Shown: positions 32,466-43,606, numbered from the stretch's first letter. The stretch: 64,000 bases of DNA from Candidatus Altimarinota bacterium (GCA_028689065.1 JAQTWX010000001.1:124001-188000), one strand, 5' to 3'. Numbers and translations: made by a program. Notes: a model not told the origin generated them from the sequence alone.

Positions 32466-33782
32466 ATGGGTTGGAAAACTGTAAAAATAGGAAAGTTCCT
32501 TATCGAACGAAAAGAGAAATACTCTCCGGAACAAGCGAATTCTCTGAATATGCCTCGGCTTGAAAAGATAGATTTTTCTGGACGGTTTCATATTGCTGAA
32601 TCCAAGAAGACCTGAACTGGCATGATTTGTATCAAGCCCTCAGATCTTGTTATCTCATGAATCAATGTTGAGAAGGGTGCTCTTGGTATTTATGAAGGAG
32701 AATCAGATATTCTTGCCACAATTCACTATTCATCGTATGAGTACGATAAAAATCAAATCGATATAGACTATCTTCGTTGGTTTGCAAGGAGTTCTGAATT
32801 CAAGAGAATTCTCCGAGAACAAGTCGGTGGAGGAATTAAGACTGAAATCAAGCCAAAGAAATTTCTATCCCTTGAAATATCGTTGCCGGATATAGAAGAA
32901 CAGCGAAGTATTGTTCAGTCGATATTATCCGTTCAGGAGGATATAAACAAGGTTAATAGTCTGAATAATAAAAATACTGGATTTGTAGCAAATCTACGTT
33001 CTTCCATTCTCCAAGATGCAATACAAGGTAAACTTGTACCACAAGATTCATCTGATGAACCTGCAAATGTACTCTTGGATCGGATACAGAAAGAAAAGGA
33101 GGAGCTTGTGAAATCTGGGAAAATCAAGAAACAAAAGGAATTGTCTCCGATTAAGTCAGAGGAGATCCCTTTTGAATTGCCGAAGGGGTGGGAGTGGGTA
33201 AGACTCGGAGAATTGTTGTTATTGTCTGAATATTGATCGGCAGAAAAAGCGAATACTGATGAGTCAGGGGTGCCTATGTTTAGGATGGGGAATGTACAAA
33301 AATGAAGCCTTACCTACGACGACTTCAAGTATCTAAACAGAAAGGCAAAAGACCTACCGAAGCTGTACCTAAAAAAGAATGATCTCCTTTTTAATAGGAC
33401 GAACAGTTGGGAACTAGTTGGGAAAACGGGTATTTTTTTATGAGATGACGATTCATATACTTTCGCAGGCTACTTAATCCGTCTGAGATCATCTTTTCTC
33501 ATATCTCCCATTTTCATAAATTACTATTTGAATTCAGATTTTTTTAGAAAAACACAAATCGAGCCACAAATCATTCAACAATGTGGGCAAGCAAATTTTA
33601 GTGGTGGGAAATTGGTTGAAACTCTATGTCCACTCCCACCAGCATCGGAACAACTTCATATCGTAGAAAAAGTGAGCGAACTTTTCACTTACTGTGATGT
33701 ATTGGAATCATCTACAAAAGATGCTTCTGAGGCAAGTGAAAAGTTATTGGAAAGCGTATTGGCAAAAGTCTTTAACCCGTAA
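32466..33782 (+). CDS. hsdS: type I restriction enzyme, specificity subunit
   Basis: A 438-residue DNA-recognition subunit with two target-recognition halves. Each half ends in a conserved helical spacer (LPDIEEQRSIVQSILSVQE at 139-157; LPPASEQLHIVEKVSELF at about 393-410). The phrase LPKGWEWVRLGE begins the second half. Five UGA codons are read as Gly. Its ATG lies 133 nt after the MazF-like gene; the gap contains a small hairpin on CCGGAG. It ends TAA, 3 nt before the next ATG. Confidence 0.92.
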
Positions 33783-33785
33783 TGT

Positions 33786-35969
33786 ATGATTACAAAAATC
33801 ACCCTCAAACGGGTTGCGAGCTACGGGGAAACACCCGCAATATTATCCACAGATAAACGGATCAATCTTGTATATTGACTGAATGGAACCGGTAAAACCA
33901 CTATTTCAAAGTATCTAAGGAATACAGGTGACGCCGAATTTTCCGAATGTTCTTTGGAATGACTTTCTGATGAGAAAGTATTGGTTTATAACGAAGATTT
34001 CGTTTCCGATAATTTCTACACGAAAGATGAATTGAAGGGAATTTTTACGTTGTCGAAGGAAAACAGGGAGGCAAGTGAGAAGATCGAAAACGCCAAAAAA
34101 GAAATTGCGAGACTGGATAAGGAACTGGAAGATGCTGAAAAGGGTTGCGGACTAAAAGTGGATCTGAATACAAAGAAGGAGCAGATAGACGAGCTCGAAA
34201 AATGAACACACGACGCGATTTGGAAAATCAAGGAAGAATATTCCTGAGGCGATCGTGTGCTCGAATTCTGTCTGACCGGAAAAAAGGGCAGTAAAAGTTC
34301 GCTATTTGAACACCTCAGGAGCATACAAAAACCAGTTACAACCCCATCAAAATCGACCGATATTCTCAAAAAAGAGGCAGAATCTATCAAGGAAGATGCC
34401 GAGTTGCTCGATGAGGATATTTCTGGAATCGATGATGTTTTTTCCCATATAGAGGCAAATTTATTGTTCCAGGATGCTATCGTTTGAAATTCCGATTCAC
34501 AGATTGCCGAGCTGATTCAGCGCCTCGGCAATGCTGACTGGGTTAGGAAGGGGCTCGAATACCTGCCTAAATCTCCCGAAGGACTATCAGATAACGTGTG
34601 TCCTTTCTGTCAAAGTGAAACGATTACTGACGATCTTCGTGATGAGATACGTGCATACTTTGATGAAACCTATGCACAAAACATAGATTCATTGAAGGGC
34701 TTGCAAATTTCATATGAAAAGTGATACCAACTCGTCGTCGATGCCTTTTCGGCGTATCTGTTGCATCCGATGGTCAAAGAACAGGAAAGTGAGTTCAAAT
34801 TAAAACACGGAGCTTTATTAAAAGTTCTCGATGAAAATCGAGGAAAGATTACCGCGAAGATATCCAACCCGAGTCAAAAAGTAACTCTTCTTGATTCAGC
34901 CTCATTTATATCGGATTTTAATGCATTCCTAAAAACCATTACGAATCATACCAAGGTTTTCAATGAAAAGATACGCGATCGTGAGAAAACCAAAAAAAGT
35001 ATTGAGCGGGAATTCTGGGAAATTATGAGATGGGGGTACGATCGGGATATGGAAGATTATGAGGATAAATCGAAACGATATCTTGCAGATCTTAAATCAA
35101 TCGAGACAAAGATTGCGGAAACTAGGGGGTTTATAGAAGCCCAGAAGGACGTTATCAAGGAGGCTCAGAAAGAAATCGTTAATATCGATGAGGCGATCGG
35201 GAGGATAAATTCCCAATTACTCCTCATGTGAATCGAAGGGTTCTCCATAGCCAAAGCGACCAATAACTCGTACAAACTGAGTAGAAAATGATTCGAGAGT
35301 GCGAAATTCAAGTCTTTGAGTGAGGGTGAGAAGACAGTTATAAGCTTCCTCTATTTCCTCTACCTGTGCGAATGACGCGAATCGGAAAGCGAGGTCTCTA
35401 TGAAGAAGATAGCTGTCATAGATGACCCAATTTCCAGCTTGTCCCATATTTACGTTTTCAATATTGCCCAACTGATACGGGATCGTTTTTTTGACGGAAG
35501 CTACGAGCAAGTATTTGTCCTGACTCATAATCTGTATTTTTTTCATGAGCTTTTGCACAAAAAGAAAGATTCAGAGGCAAAGCTATTTAGACTACATAAA
35601 GCCGACGTTACGACGATTTTTGAAATGGACCGTCAGGAAATACAGAATGAATATCAATCGTATTGGCAGATTATAAAAGACTACAAAGCAAGTCGGGCCT
35701 CCGAGGTACTGTTGGCAAATGCCATGAGAAACATTTTGGAACGCTTTTTTGGGTTCATCAATAAACACAATTTCAATGAACTCACCGCAGAATTGTGAAA
35801 AGATGAGTGATACAGGTTTTTCATACGTTATATGAACAAGGAATCCCATTTTGACGCTATAAATATTTCCGACTCGAAAGAAATAGACTGAACTATTTTC
35901 TTAAATGCTTTTGAAAAAGTCTTTACTGATGCGGATTTCAAAGATCACTACGATACCATGATGGGATAA
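33786..35969 (+). CDS. RloC/PrrC-like anticodon nuclease
   Basis: A 727-residue ABC-type ATPase with a C-terminal nuclease. Walker A GLNGTGKTT at 31-39 (first Gly UGA), long coiled coil interrupted by a zinc-hook CPFC at about 274, LSEGEK signature, Walker B AVIDDPISS and FVLTHN H-loop. Near the C-terminus Arg648, Glu652 and His688 match the R-x3-E...H catalytic triad of PrrC/RloC. RloC cleaves and excises the wobble base of tRNA on phage attack. Placement right after hsdS, 3 nt apart, is typical. At least nine UGA codons are read as Gly. It ends TAA. Confidence 0.9.
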
Positions 35970-36004
35970 TCCCCATTCTTAGTCTACCCGAGAATATAAT
36001 CATT

Positions 36005-36973
36005 CTATCCACCGGTTGGTTTCGTGATTTTATCCACGAGCTCAAATAATTCCTTCTCGAAATCCAACGGATCCACCATCAATGTCTTATCTTTCAAATT
36101 CTGTTTGTTCCCAGGGATAAACTTGTCTTTTAAGATATCTATTCCCTTGACGAGAGCCCTGTATTGATTGGAGCTCATCACTCCAACTCCGTATTCCGGA
36201 AGGTAGTTAACTGGATTATATATGAAATCAGCATACTTGACGTACTCCTTTATTGCATCGAAGCACCGCTTTTTTCATACAGCTCGTATGCGTTTCGAAA
36301 ATGAGTTGAATACGACCTGAAATTTTTGGTAACCCATCGATTGGAGAGTCTTTTCGTCGAAAAGTTTCCGGTACATCTGAGCCTTCTTCTCCAATTGTGC
36401 CATTGTCTCGGTTCATAAGTCAGTCTCTACGAAAGTTATCAAATCTCATTTCACAAGGGTACAATCAGGACGCAACGTCTCTATTGGATCATAAATAGAT
36501 TGTGGATGTAAGTCAATGTTGAGTTCACCGTCAAAAAGTATATCGGCCGGCGTGATTTTTAATCATCGCATCACATAGATAGCGAAATTGATATTAGTAT
36601 AACTATGAAGGATAGAGTGCTCTCCTGGGGATTCTCAGTAGAGTACGGTTGCTCCACCAGATAGTCTTCGCATATTTGGGAGATCCTGCTTGTATCATAC
36701 ACCCTTCATATCCAATGATGGATCCATTCCGGATCGAATTCCTTCGACAACATAGACTCCGGTCCGTATTCCGTACGCTGGTGCCTCTCACCAGAGTCTT
36801 TTATACTGGGAAACGGTTATTGGTCATGTGCGTTCTATCCTTTGTCGCATCGTAATATTCTCATCACTCACCACTGGATTGTCTGGTAGATGCCGGAGGA
36901 TGAATCGTGATTGTTTCGTGGGTGAATATGATTTCGGTGGAGTACTTCTCGGGTAATTGAAACTGTCGCTCAT
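36005..36973 (-). CDS. replication-relaxation-like protein
   Basis: A 322-residue protein. Residues 40-110 look like a winged-helix start (ENITMRQRIERTGPITVSQY, VYVVEGIR). Residues 150-205 carry the pattern LRPDCTLVKGDLITFVETDLGTETMAQLEKKAQMY, which is typical of the replication-relaxation family found on plasmids and conjugative elements. About eight UGA codons are read as Gly. It ends with TAG. Convergent with rloC (36 bp apart). It suggests plasmid ancestry of the element. Confidence 0.65.
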
Positions 36974-37083
36974 GGTAGTAAAATAAGGAGTAATGGGCTC
37001 ATCTTCGATTATAAGGAATTAACGCTTTCTCACGAAAATCGGGGGTATTTGGATCCCGATTTTCCAAAGGTGTCCAAATCTAT

Positions 37084-37962
37084 CTAAAAACGATTCCTTA
37101 AAATCCGGATGGATATTCCCGCCATCGTTCAGGGCTTTGTTTTGAATCAGTCCGGTAAAAATCCGTCATTTTCGAAACCATATCTTCTGGATGATGCAAT
37201 AAGTAAATGTATCTGATATCGTAAGGATATATGAATCGGGAATAGGTTTTCTTTTTGATCCGATTTTTCGAAACCGATTCAGAATCCCCATCATTTTTCG
37301 AAGATATCGTTCGATGATTGCGGGCATCAAAATACCTTAGATTTTTCCATAGTTAGGGAAACGGAACTATTATTTCTCAATAAGGCGCTCCTATCGATTC
37401 GTTCGTTAATTGCTTTTGATCCTTCTATTTTTTTGAAAAACCCTCCGAAATCGTGACACGGTAGAAATACGGACTTTTCTTTCGCGTAAGAGACAAGTCC
37501 GTCTCCGAGAGATGTATACATTTGTGCTGGGACGTGAATTCTCATTCGAAAACGTCCCCCTTCGATTTTGTAATGTCCAAGGATTTTCCGAGGAGACATA
37601 TGTGCCCGACCGTCGATCTCAAAGCTGTAAACCACTCGCTCCTTCTCGTAACGAATTTGAATAGGATTTTGTAATTCCATTCTTTTTCTGGTCCGACTAA
37701 GGCGTTGGCCCCTCAATCCATTCCTGAAAACTTTGAACCTTTTTGCAATAGATCTTCAATGTTTCGAAACCGCACCGATTTTTTCGATCCGGTTCTTTTT
37801 GGTTCGTGCGTAGAATTCGTTATTTTTCTCTAACTTTACCAAAATCCGTTCTTTTTCTCTGTTCCCGATTCGCAAAACCGCCGGACGCGAGAATGAATGA
37901 GAATTTCTCGCACGGACGATTTCCACTCTCGTTACAAATGCGATTATTCCCTTATAATCCAA
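37084..37962 (-). CDS. hypothetical basic protein
   Basis: An open frame of about 292 codons with UGA=Gly, very rich in Arg and Lys (for example RKRMELQNPIQIRYEKERV). The upstream limit is a TAG at 37971-37969, and the only early start is TTG at 37962, without a ribosome-binding site; ATG at 37680 is a possible shorter start. It ends with TAG. The last third (after a UGA at 37329-37327) has several UGA codons and may be less reliable. No family recognised. Confidence 0.45.
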
Positions 37963-37992
37963 TCGAGTCTATTTAATTATTTTCTGATAAAA

Positions 37993-38994
37993 ATGAGTGA
38001 GAAAAAAATCATAACCAACATAGGTGATGTCCATTTCGGTCCGGAAGGTATGGATCCGACGTGTCCGTACATGCGCGAAAAGATACAGGTCGAAATCCAT
38101 CCTTTTTCATGAAAAGGCCTCGAAACGACGGTCCGGATGTTTTTCAAAACTCCGATTCCGGAAACCGCTTATGAGATGCAGATTTTCGCAAAAAGCCTGG
38201 GACGACCGCTCGAATACGAAGAGCTGTATCTTTTTTCGAAGATCGCACCAGGATTCGATGGGAGCGACTTTGACATTACAGCCTTCTCCCAAGGATGATT
38301 TCGAAGGTTTAGGCTCAATCCGGTCGTCGACTGATTGTGGGAATATGCATCACTTGTATGAATAGATAGGAACGTTGAGAAGGCCGTTTCTGATGCATAT
38401 CGAAGTTGATGTCCGTTCGAAGCTCCCGAGACGAGTATTTCAATGTACCAACTCATTACGAACATTGTTTCTTATCGGAACAAACATGCCAAGTGAGCGA
38501 AAATGAAATCAGAAACGGAATTCGTGAAATTTGTAGCCGATATGATACGACTAGAAGCCTTTGCTCCATTGACTATTTATGTGACGGACTGGAAATACTG
38601 AGAGCTGCACTTTTCCGTATCAGAGATTATGGAAAAAGTCCGAGTGTTCCAGCCCGTACGGATTCCCGACGAAATCCCCAAGATATTTCCCATCATGGAT
38701 TCAAGCTTCACCATGCTCCAAGTGTTGCGTCTTTTGCAACAAGACAAATATGATTGAATCGCATATATTTCGAACGATCAGTCATCCCAGAAATTCGCGG
38801 GAACATTGAAAGATTATTCTAGAACGAGCGGGCTCATTTTCAAACATATCAGACTTCCCGAAGAAATGCTCGATCTTGATCTAAATAAAAAGATGATCTA
38901 CTTCATTGCTGAGAAAATCGCACCAAAACTAACCAAGGTTTGCTGTTTCCCAAATTCCTGTGTTTTTCCAATCACGGTGCGGGACGATGATTAG
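37993..38994 (+). CDS. hypothetical protein, 333 aa
   Basis: A soluble protein beginning SEKKIITNIGDVHFGPEGMD. Ten or more UGA codons are read as Gly, so the gene is invisible under the standard code. A TATAAT -10 box at 37953-37958 lies 35 nt upstream of the ATG. There are no membrane segments or recognised motifs. It ends with TAG. The next gene has a similar promoter box, so each is probably transcribed on its own. Confidence 0.65.
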
Positions 38995-39069
38995 CAGATG
39001 GGACTAAAATCGTCCAAAAAGTTGTTTTTTCCTTATAATGGAATAGTCTTATTACTTATGTACTTTATT

Positions 39070-39876
39070 ATGGCAAATTTTACAAAGAGAGAAGTTGAGC
39101 GATTTATCAAAAGCCTACCAATTGAAGAAAGGATTGATCTTGTACTTCCCGATTCAAGCAAGGGGTTATTTCCGTTTATAGATGCCTTGGGAAGTGTGGC
39201 AAGTTGAAAATATGGAGCTGAAAATTTGGACTTCTTACGGGCTATCCGTTCAATTTCCATATTTAACAATGAGCCTGCCCGCAAGGTTCTCAAATACTTC
39301 TCTCGACGCAAGACAGAAAGCTCAACCGAATCATTCATAGATCTCTGACATTTCGTTGGCTATCTTGCAGCGATCTTCCACACGATCGTGCTGGCCCTCA
39401 GTCGGAGTGGTGAAATCTCCGATACAATCCGCTGAGTATTAGTTGATCATATGGGGATGCTGATGGTATACCTCACGGCCGAAGAACGAGAGAGTATCAT
39501 GGGAGATATGTATCAAAGGAAACTGAAAAATGAGGCGAAAGCACGACGTACTGACAAACACAAGGTAAACACAACCAAATATGAGCATGAAATCGATGAA
39601 GAACCCTTGCCACAAGATCAAACTCAGGATGATCAGGAAGCACTTTGGGAGGCTGCTAATGACACAGTAATGAGTCAAGAGGAATTACAAAAGGAAGTGG
39701 CTGAAATAATGAAAGACCAAGAGCAAGAACTGTCTATCCAAGAAGAAGAGGTGATGAAATTGGTTCGAGAATACGATAGGGATTTCGAACCCACTGAGAA
39801 AGAGATGAATGAACTATCCGAATCCATTAAATCCGATACTTGAAATATATATGCAGTAGAAGATCAACCCTCTTAG
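39070..39876 (+). CDS. hypothetical acidic protein, 268 aa
   Basis: The basic N-terminus (MANFTKREVERFIKSLPIEER) passes into a helical region and a strongly acidic, Gln/Glu-rich coiled coil (residues 165-255). Four UGA codons are read as Gly. A TATAAT box at 39032-39037 precedes it; ATG at 39058 is an alternative start. It ends with TAG. The charge pattern suggests a partner-binding protein; function unknown. Confidence 0.65.
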
Positions 39877-40247
39877 GAATCCTCTTTTCCGTCCCCGATC
39901 AAAATAATCCTGGGAGGTTGTCACTAAGTGGCTCCTGGCGTAATCCTGGTCCGACTCTGAGTTACTTCATTCGAGCTCCGGCAGATACGAGTGTGGAGTA
40001 AAGATATGGTGATTACCATGAACGAATGTGGCGTAAATGGAATATTCTCGATGCGGAGCGATCCTTATTTCAAAAATTGAATAATTTAGTTCATCTTTCT
40101 AAACTGATTTTGAATTTCTGAATGCTGATTTTTTGCAAGATTCGGACATTCTGGTAAACTGATTTTAAGTATAGATTTTTGGATTCTATTTTGTCCAAAA
40201 AACGTAAAAGCTCCTTATCGGAGCGATATTATTAACGTGCTCAGAAT
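39877..40247. other. intergenic region with short direct repeats
   Basis: About 370 bp with no plausible gene. AAACTGATTTT occurs at 40101-40111 and 40156-40166, with a degenerate copy (TGCTGATTTTTT) between them. A hairpin GCTCC...GGAGC is at 40210-40224, just upstream of the AAA+ gene. The repeats could be regulator or replication-protein sites, but they are few. Confidence 0.4.
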
Positions 40248-41459
40248 ATGGAACCGAGAATGCTGCCATTATGGCGTCCAGAAATAGAAATGATCGAGAG
40301 GATGCGTGACTATCTTTTCCAGAACCTATTAGGACAGCAGGAGGCAATCAATGAAGTCTGCGATTTGTTCATTGCTCGATCGGTTAGATCCAATAGCGAT
40401 CGGAGACCTTTTATGACTGTGTTTTTGAACGGTACTTCTGGTGTTGGTAAGACCCTCATGTTTGAGCTCATTGGTAACTTTTTAGCCCAAGAGGAAGAGA
40501 GAAAGGGGTCATGATGTCATATACCAGTAACGAAGTTTTCCCTTAACTGAGTCTTTGCCTTCGAAGTTCCAGAAATGTTGTACAGCCTAAATCCGAGCGC
40601 TCGGAATCCGTGAGATTCGAAGAAATGTAAGTGTGAAGTTCTTTTTGAACAGGCTTGTGAATCTGATCCTTTTTTCGGAAGACAGGTCCAGATATGGGAT
40701 GAATGGGAGAAACTGAATTCTAGCCCCAATCATAACTATATTTCTGCCTTCAATGTAATTAGTGAAATATTCGAGGATGCAATACCGACTCCTAAGCATC
40801 CAGACGCTATTTCTATGGATTTTTCTAATACAATTTTCGTCATCACAAGCAACCTATTTCTAAACTCTGTCCGAGATCCAAAGCGATCGATTGGATTTGC
40901 GACACCAGAAGAAAGCAAACCAGTGATACAAGATGAATCTTTTGGTATAGACAAAGAAGAAATACTCGAAAAGTTGAGAAGACATTTTAGTGTCAGTTCG
41001 TTTAATCGGGTAGATAAATTTGTGCAGTTCCGAGATATTTCTGGATTCTGAGATATGCGACGAGACTTCGCTGAAAAGGAAGTTCGAAAAATGTTTGGTA
41101 TAATCGATGATTTCTATGAGAAAAGATGAAATCCACTACCAGCCATTGAACAATATAAGAGTTTTGATCAATTAGTTCAGGAAGCGCTCGATAATTGCGA
41201 GAAGAGCGGATGATTTCGTGCAATAAAAAGGTATATTGAGAACATTATGATTGGTCGGATATTATCCTTGTTGCATAGAGATTATCCAAATATAAAAAAA
41301 TCTGAAAGAATGAATAGAGAAAATGGCCATCGAACCATTGTACGACCAAGAACCACAGCGAGGGTTACGGATGATACTACTTCCGAAGCTGATTTAGAGC
41401 TCATGAGTATTTTTGAGCAAAGGGAAGCGATTACAGATATGTGTGCGGATAAGGATTAG
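40248..41459 (+). CDS. AAA+ ATPase, ClpB/torsin-like
   Basis: A 403-residue ATPase. It begins with a Clp-like LLGQQEAINEVCDLF, Walker A NGTSGVGKT (about residues 64-72) and a late sensor-2-like GGFRAIKRYIENIM. The Walker B/sensor-1 region is near FSNTIFVITSNL (ITSN). Seven UGA codons are read as Gly. No substrate-binding N domain. It may be a remodelling factor for element replication or defence; the role is not known. It ends with TAG ahead of a terminator. Confidence 0.72.
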
Positions 41460-41494
41460 GAGGGATTCGTTGCTTTTTCCGTTTCCGGTTTTCA

Positions 41495-41528
41495 AAAAAG
41501 ACTACTTCTTTTATGAAGTAGTCTTTTT
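41495..41528. terminator. bidirectional intrinsic terminator
   Basis: A 14-bp perfect stem (41495-41508 with 41515-41528), AAAAAGACTACTTC and its complement, between convergent genes. Confidence 0.85.
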
Positions 41529-41561
41529 ATTTGCAGGCTATTTTATTTCCTAACCAACATT

Positions 41562-42083
41562 TTATTTAACCCTATTACCCTGAGCATCGAAGGTCCCGAG
41601 AAGCCCATCGATCTCGTCGGCCGTGAGGATGGGTTTTTGTTCAGGAGTTGGACGGCGATATTGTTCCGTGAGTTCAAGGTGCTTTCTTGCAAATCCCTCG
41701 AAAAGGTAACGCTCCATTCCAGAAAAGAACCTATCCTGAACATCCTGGTTTTCGAAAACGCTTGCGAGCGGCGCTTCGGAATAGAGTGCCTGATACAATC
41801 TCTGGACATATTCTTGAAGAAAGGCGAAATCCGCATAGTCGGGATAGTCGTCGGATACCGTTTCTTTGTACATTTCCAAATGGCTCATGAGAAGCCGGTA
41901 ATCGGCACGACGCAGCTCGTCTCGATGAGCCAGTTCCTCAGAGCTGTGTCCGAAAACATCTTTTCCGTTCCCGATCACGAGGCTTTTGAAATAGGCGAAC
42001 TCGTGCGGGATCGAATGAATCTTCTTCGGAGTCTCTCTGGTTCCTTGGGTGATTGGTTCCGGTTTTTGTGATAATCCTGACAT
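41562..42083 (-). CDS. hypothetical protein, 173 aa
   Basis: Acidic helical protein whose C-terminus contains ILTADEIDGLLG (residues about 152-163). The gene upstream has a closely similar motif (VLTSDEINGLIG). It begins 4 nt after that gene's stop, so the two are translationally coupled. GC content is visibly higher than in the surroundings and there is no UGA. It ends with TAA. No family recognised. Confidence 0.65.
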   Translation of the reverse strand: MSGLSQKPEPITQGTRETPKKIHSIPHEFAYFKSLVIGNGKDVFGHSSEELAHRDELRRADYRLLMSHLEMYKETVSDDYPDYADFAFLQEYVQRLYQALYSEAPLASVFENQDVQDRFFSGMERYLFEGFARKHLELTEQYRRPTPEQKPILTADEIDGLLGTFDAQGNRVK

Positions 42084-42087
42084 ATGT

Positions 42088-43059
42088 TTAATGGTTAAGG
42101 AGTAAGTAATTCTTCATATCTTCAAGGGTTTTCAGGTTCGTCGTATCGACCTTATGGCTTTCGAGGAGTTCTTTCAATTCCGCAGCGTACTGGTGAAGTT
42201 CATTCGGGTCCTGCTTAACCTTGTGTCGCGTCTCGAAGTTTCGTATTTCGGAAAGGATGTCCTCCCGGACCTCGCCATACCTCGGCTTTCAACGGGCGAA
42301 CAGGCGGTTGAGGTTGGTATCCACGAGCTTGTCCATCGCCTCATACGTGCCTTTTGCTTCCCTTCATTCGATTTTGATGAGCTGGACTTCCTTCTTTACT
42401 TTGGCGAGCTCCGTGGCAACTTGAATCTTTCATGGCTCCTTACTCTTTACCAGTAGACGAATGATCGCTTTGAGTTTCGTTAGGTCTCATTTCTTAGCGA
42501 GTTCCAGGGCGGAATCGATCGCCAGGACTCACTTTTCTCAGAAGTTGCCGAGTTTCTTGACCCTCTCGATTTGAGGGAGCAGTTTTTCAACCGCAAGTCC
42601 CATTCGGGTGAGTCGTTCGGCCACAACCGCTTCTCCGGCAACCGGCAATGCCATGAGAGGAATCTCGTACCATTCCGGAACAAGCACGTCCTTAACGAGC
42701 TCCCAAGCGTCCCCAAGAACCTGTTTGAGCGCGGTTACTTGTTCGACTTCCTCCTGAGTCAGACCTCATTCGGAACCGATTTGGTCACTTAGACTTGCGA
42801 TGAGAGTATAGCGATTTTTCTCGTTATTCCCAATGAGACCATTGATTTCATCGGAAGTTAATACTCCGATGTACTCGCTCATATCCCCGAATTTTTCGGT
42901 GGTATCGGCAAATTCGAGAAGGTCTTTCGCAAATTCCCGTTTTTTCATTTCCCGAGAAGCTTGGAAAAGCTCTTTTTCTAAAAGCTCGGGCTTTTCTTTC
43001 GGTCGTGCAGCCTCCGGGTCCAACAGGGCGAGTCGCTCTCAACCTTCCATTCCCGCCAT
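42088..43059 (-). CDS. hypothetical protein, 323 aa
   Basis: A helical protein with GC-rich codons. Near residue 70 it carries VLTSDEINGLIG, shared with the next gene. A mildly hydrophobic stretch (EIPLMALPVAGEAVVAERL) lies at about 130-148, followed by charged helices to the end. At least six UGA codons are read as Gly. ATG at 43059 or 43050 could be the start. It ends with TAA, 4 nt before the partner gene. Function unknown. Confidence 0.65.
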
Positions 43060-43140
43060 ATGGGATAAATTAAGTTGTATTTTTGTTTTGTTATCTTGGT
43101 ATATTATATCAATTTTTTATGGAAAAAGCAATTTTAACGT

Positions 43141-43302
43141 ATGGCAAGGAATGGATTTTGAATATACATTGTAGGTGTCGGAGACGGAAAGAGAGTCAAT
43201 CTTTCTTCTGTTGTGAGTCAAAAAACATTAGTTGATGATTTTTACGAAGAGAGATATGGCTTTGGTGAATTTTTCCTAAATTGAAATCCTGTACCAAAAT
43301 AA
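43141..43302 (+). CDS. small protein, 53 aa
   Basis: MARNGFGIYIVGVGDGKRV at the N-terminus and GEFFLNGNPVPK at the C-terminus; two UGA codons are read as Gly. It is readable only with code 25. A TATATT-like box lies upstream and the divergent gene starts at 43059. The compact beta-like pattern has a distant feel of ubiquitin-like proteins, but this is an impression, not an assignment. Confidence 0.5.
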
Positions 43303-43352
43303 GCTTGATGTGAGATTTTTTTGCTTTCAGTCTATTTTTCTGTATATTGACC

Positions 43353-43516
43353 TTGCAACCTATACTATTTATTCCGCTATTTCCTGCGTGTTTTTTTTCG
43401 AACCCGCTTTCTTTTAATGGATAAACAAAACATAAAAAAGGGACTCATCAGTTCTATATGTCTTGTTTTCCATAGGAAAGCGGAAGTATAGGTTGCGACT
43501 GGTGAGCCCCTTTTTT
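43353..43516 (+). ncRNA. interleaved inverted repeats (pseudoknot-like RNA candidate)
   Basis: Arm A (43353-43366 plus 43374-43385) pairs with A' (43474-43483 plus 43485-43498): 14 bp including one G-T pair, plus 5+5 bp. Arm B (43434-43451) pairs with B' (43499-43516) over 18 positions with one A-C mismatch and one G-T pair, and ends in a T run. The order A-B-A'-B' means the stems interlock or exclude one another. It lies in the 304-bp gap upstream of the membrane protein at 43607. Confidence 0.55.
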
Positions 43517-43606
43517 GCGACCTGGACGATATGTGCCAGATATATCCGCAGTGTACCGAAAAAGAGGAGGTTTGCAAAAAGCTCCTTATTTTTTTATCTA
43601 TTTTTT

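Noticed and set aside
40016-40096. short plus-strand frame starting MVITMNECG in the gap before the AAA+ gene
   Set aside because: Only about 26 codons, no ribosome-binding site, no recognisable features.
43463-43606. longer N-terminus for the 340-aa membrane protein
   Set aside because: The upstream frame coincides with the inverted-repeat arms; the ATG at 43607 begins the protein-like composition.
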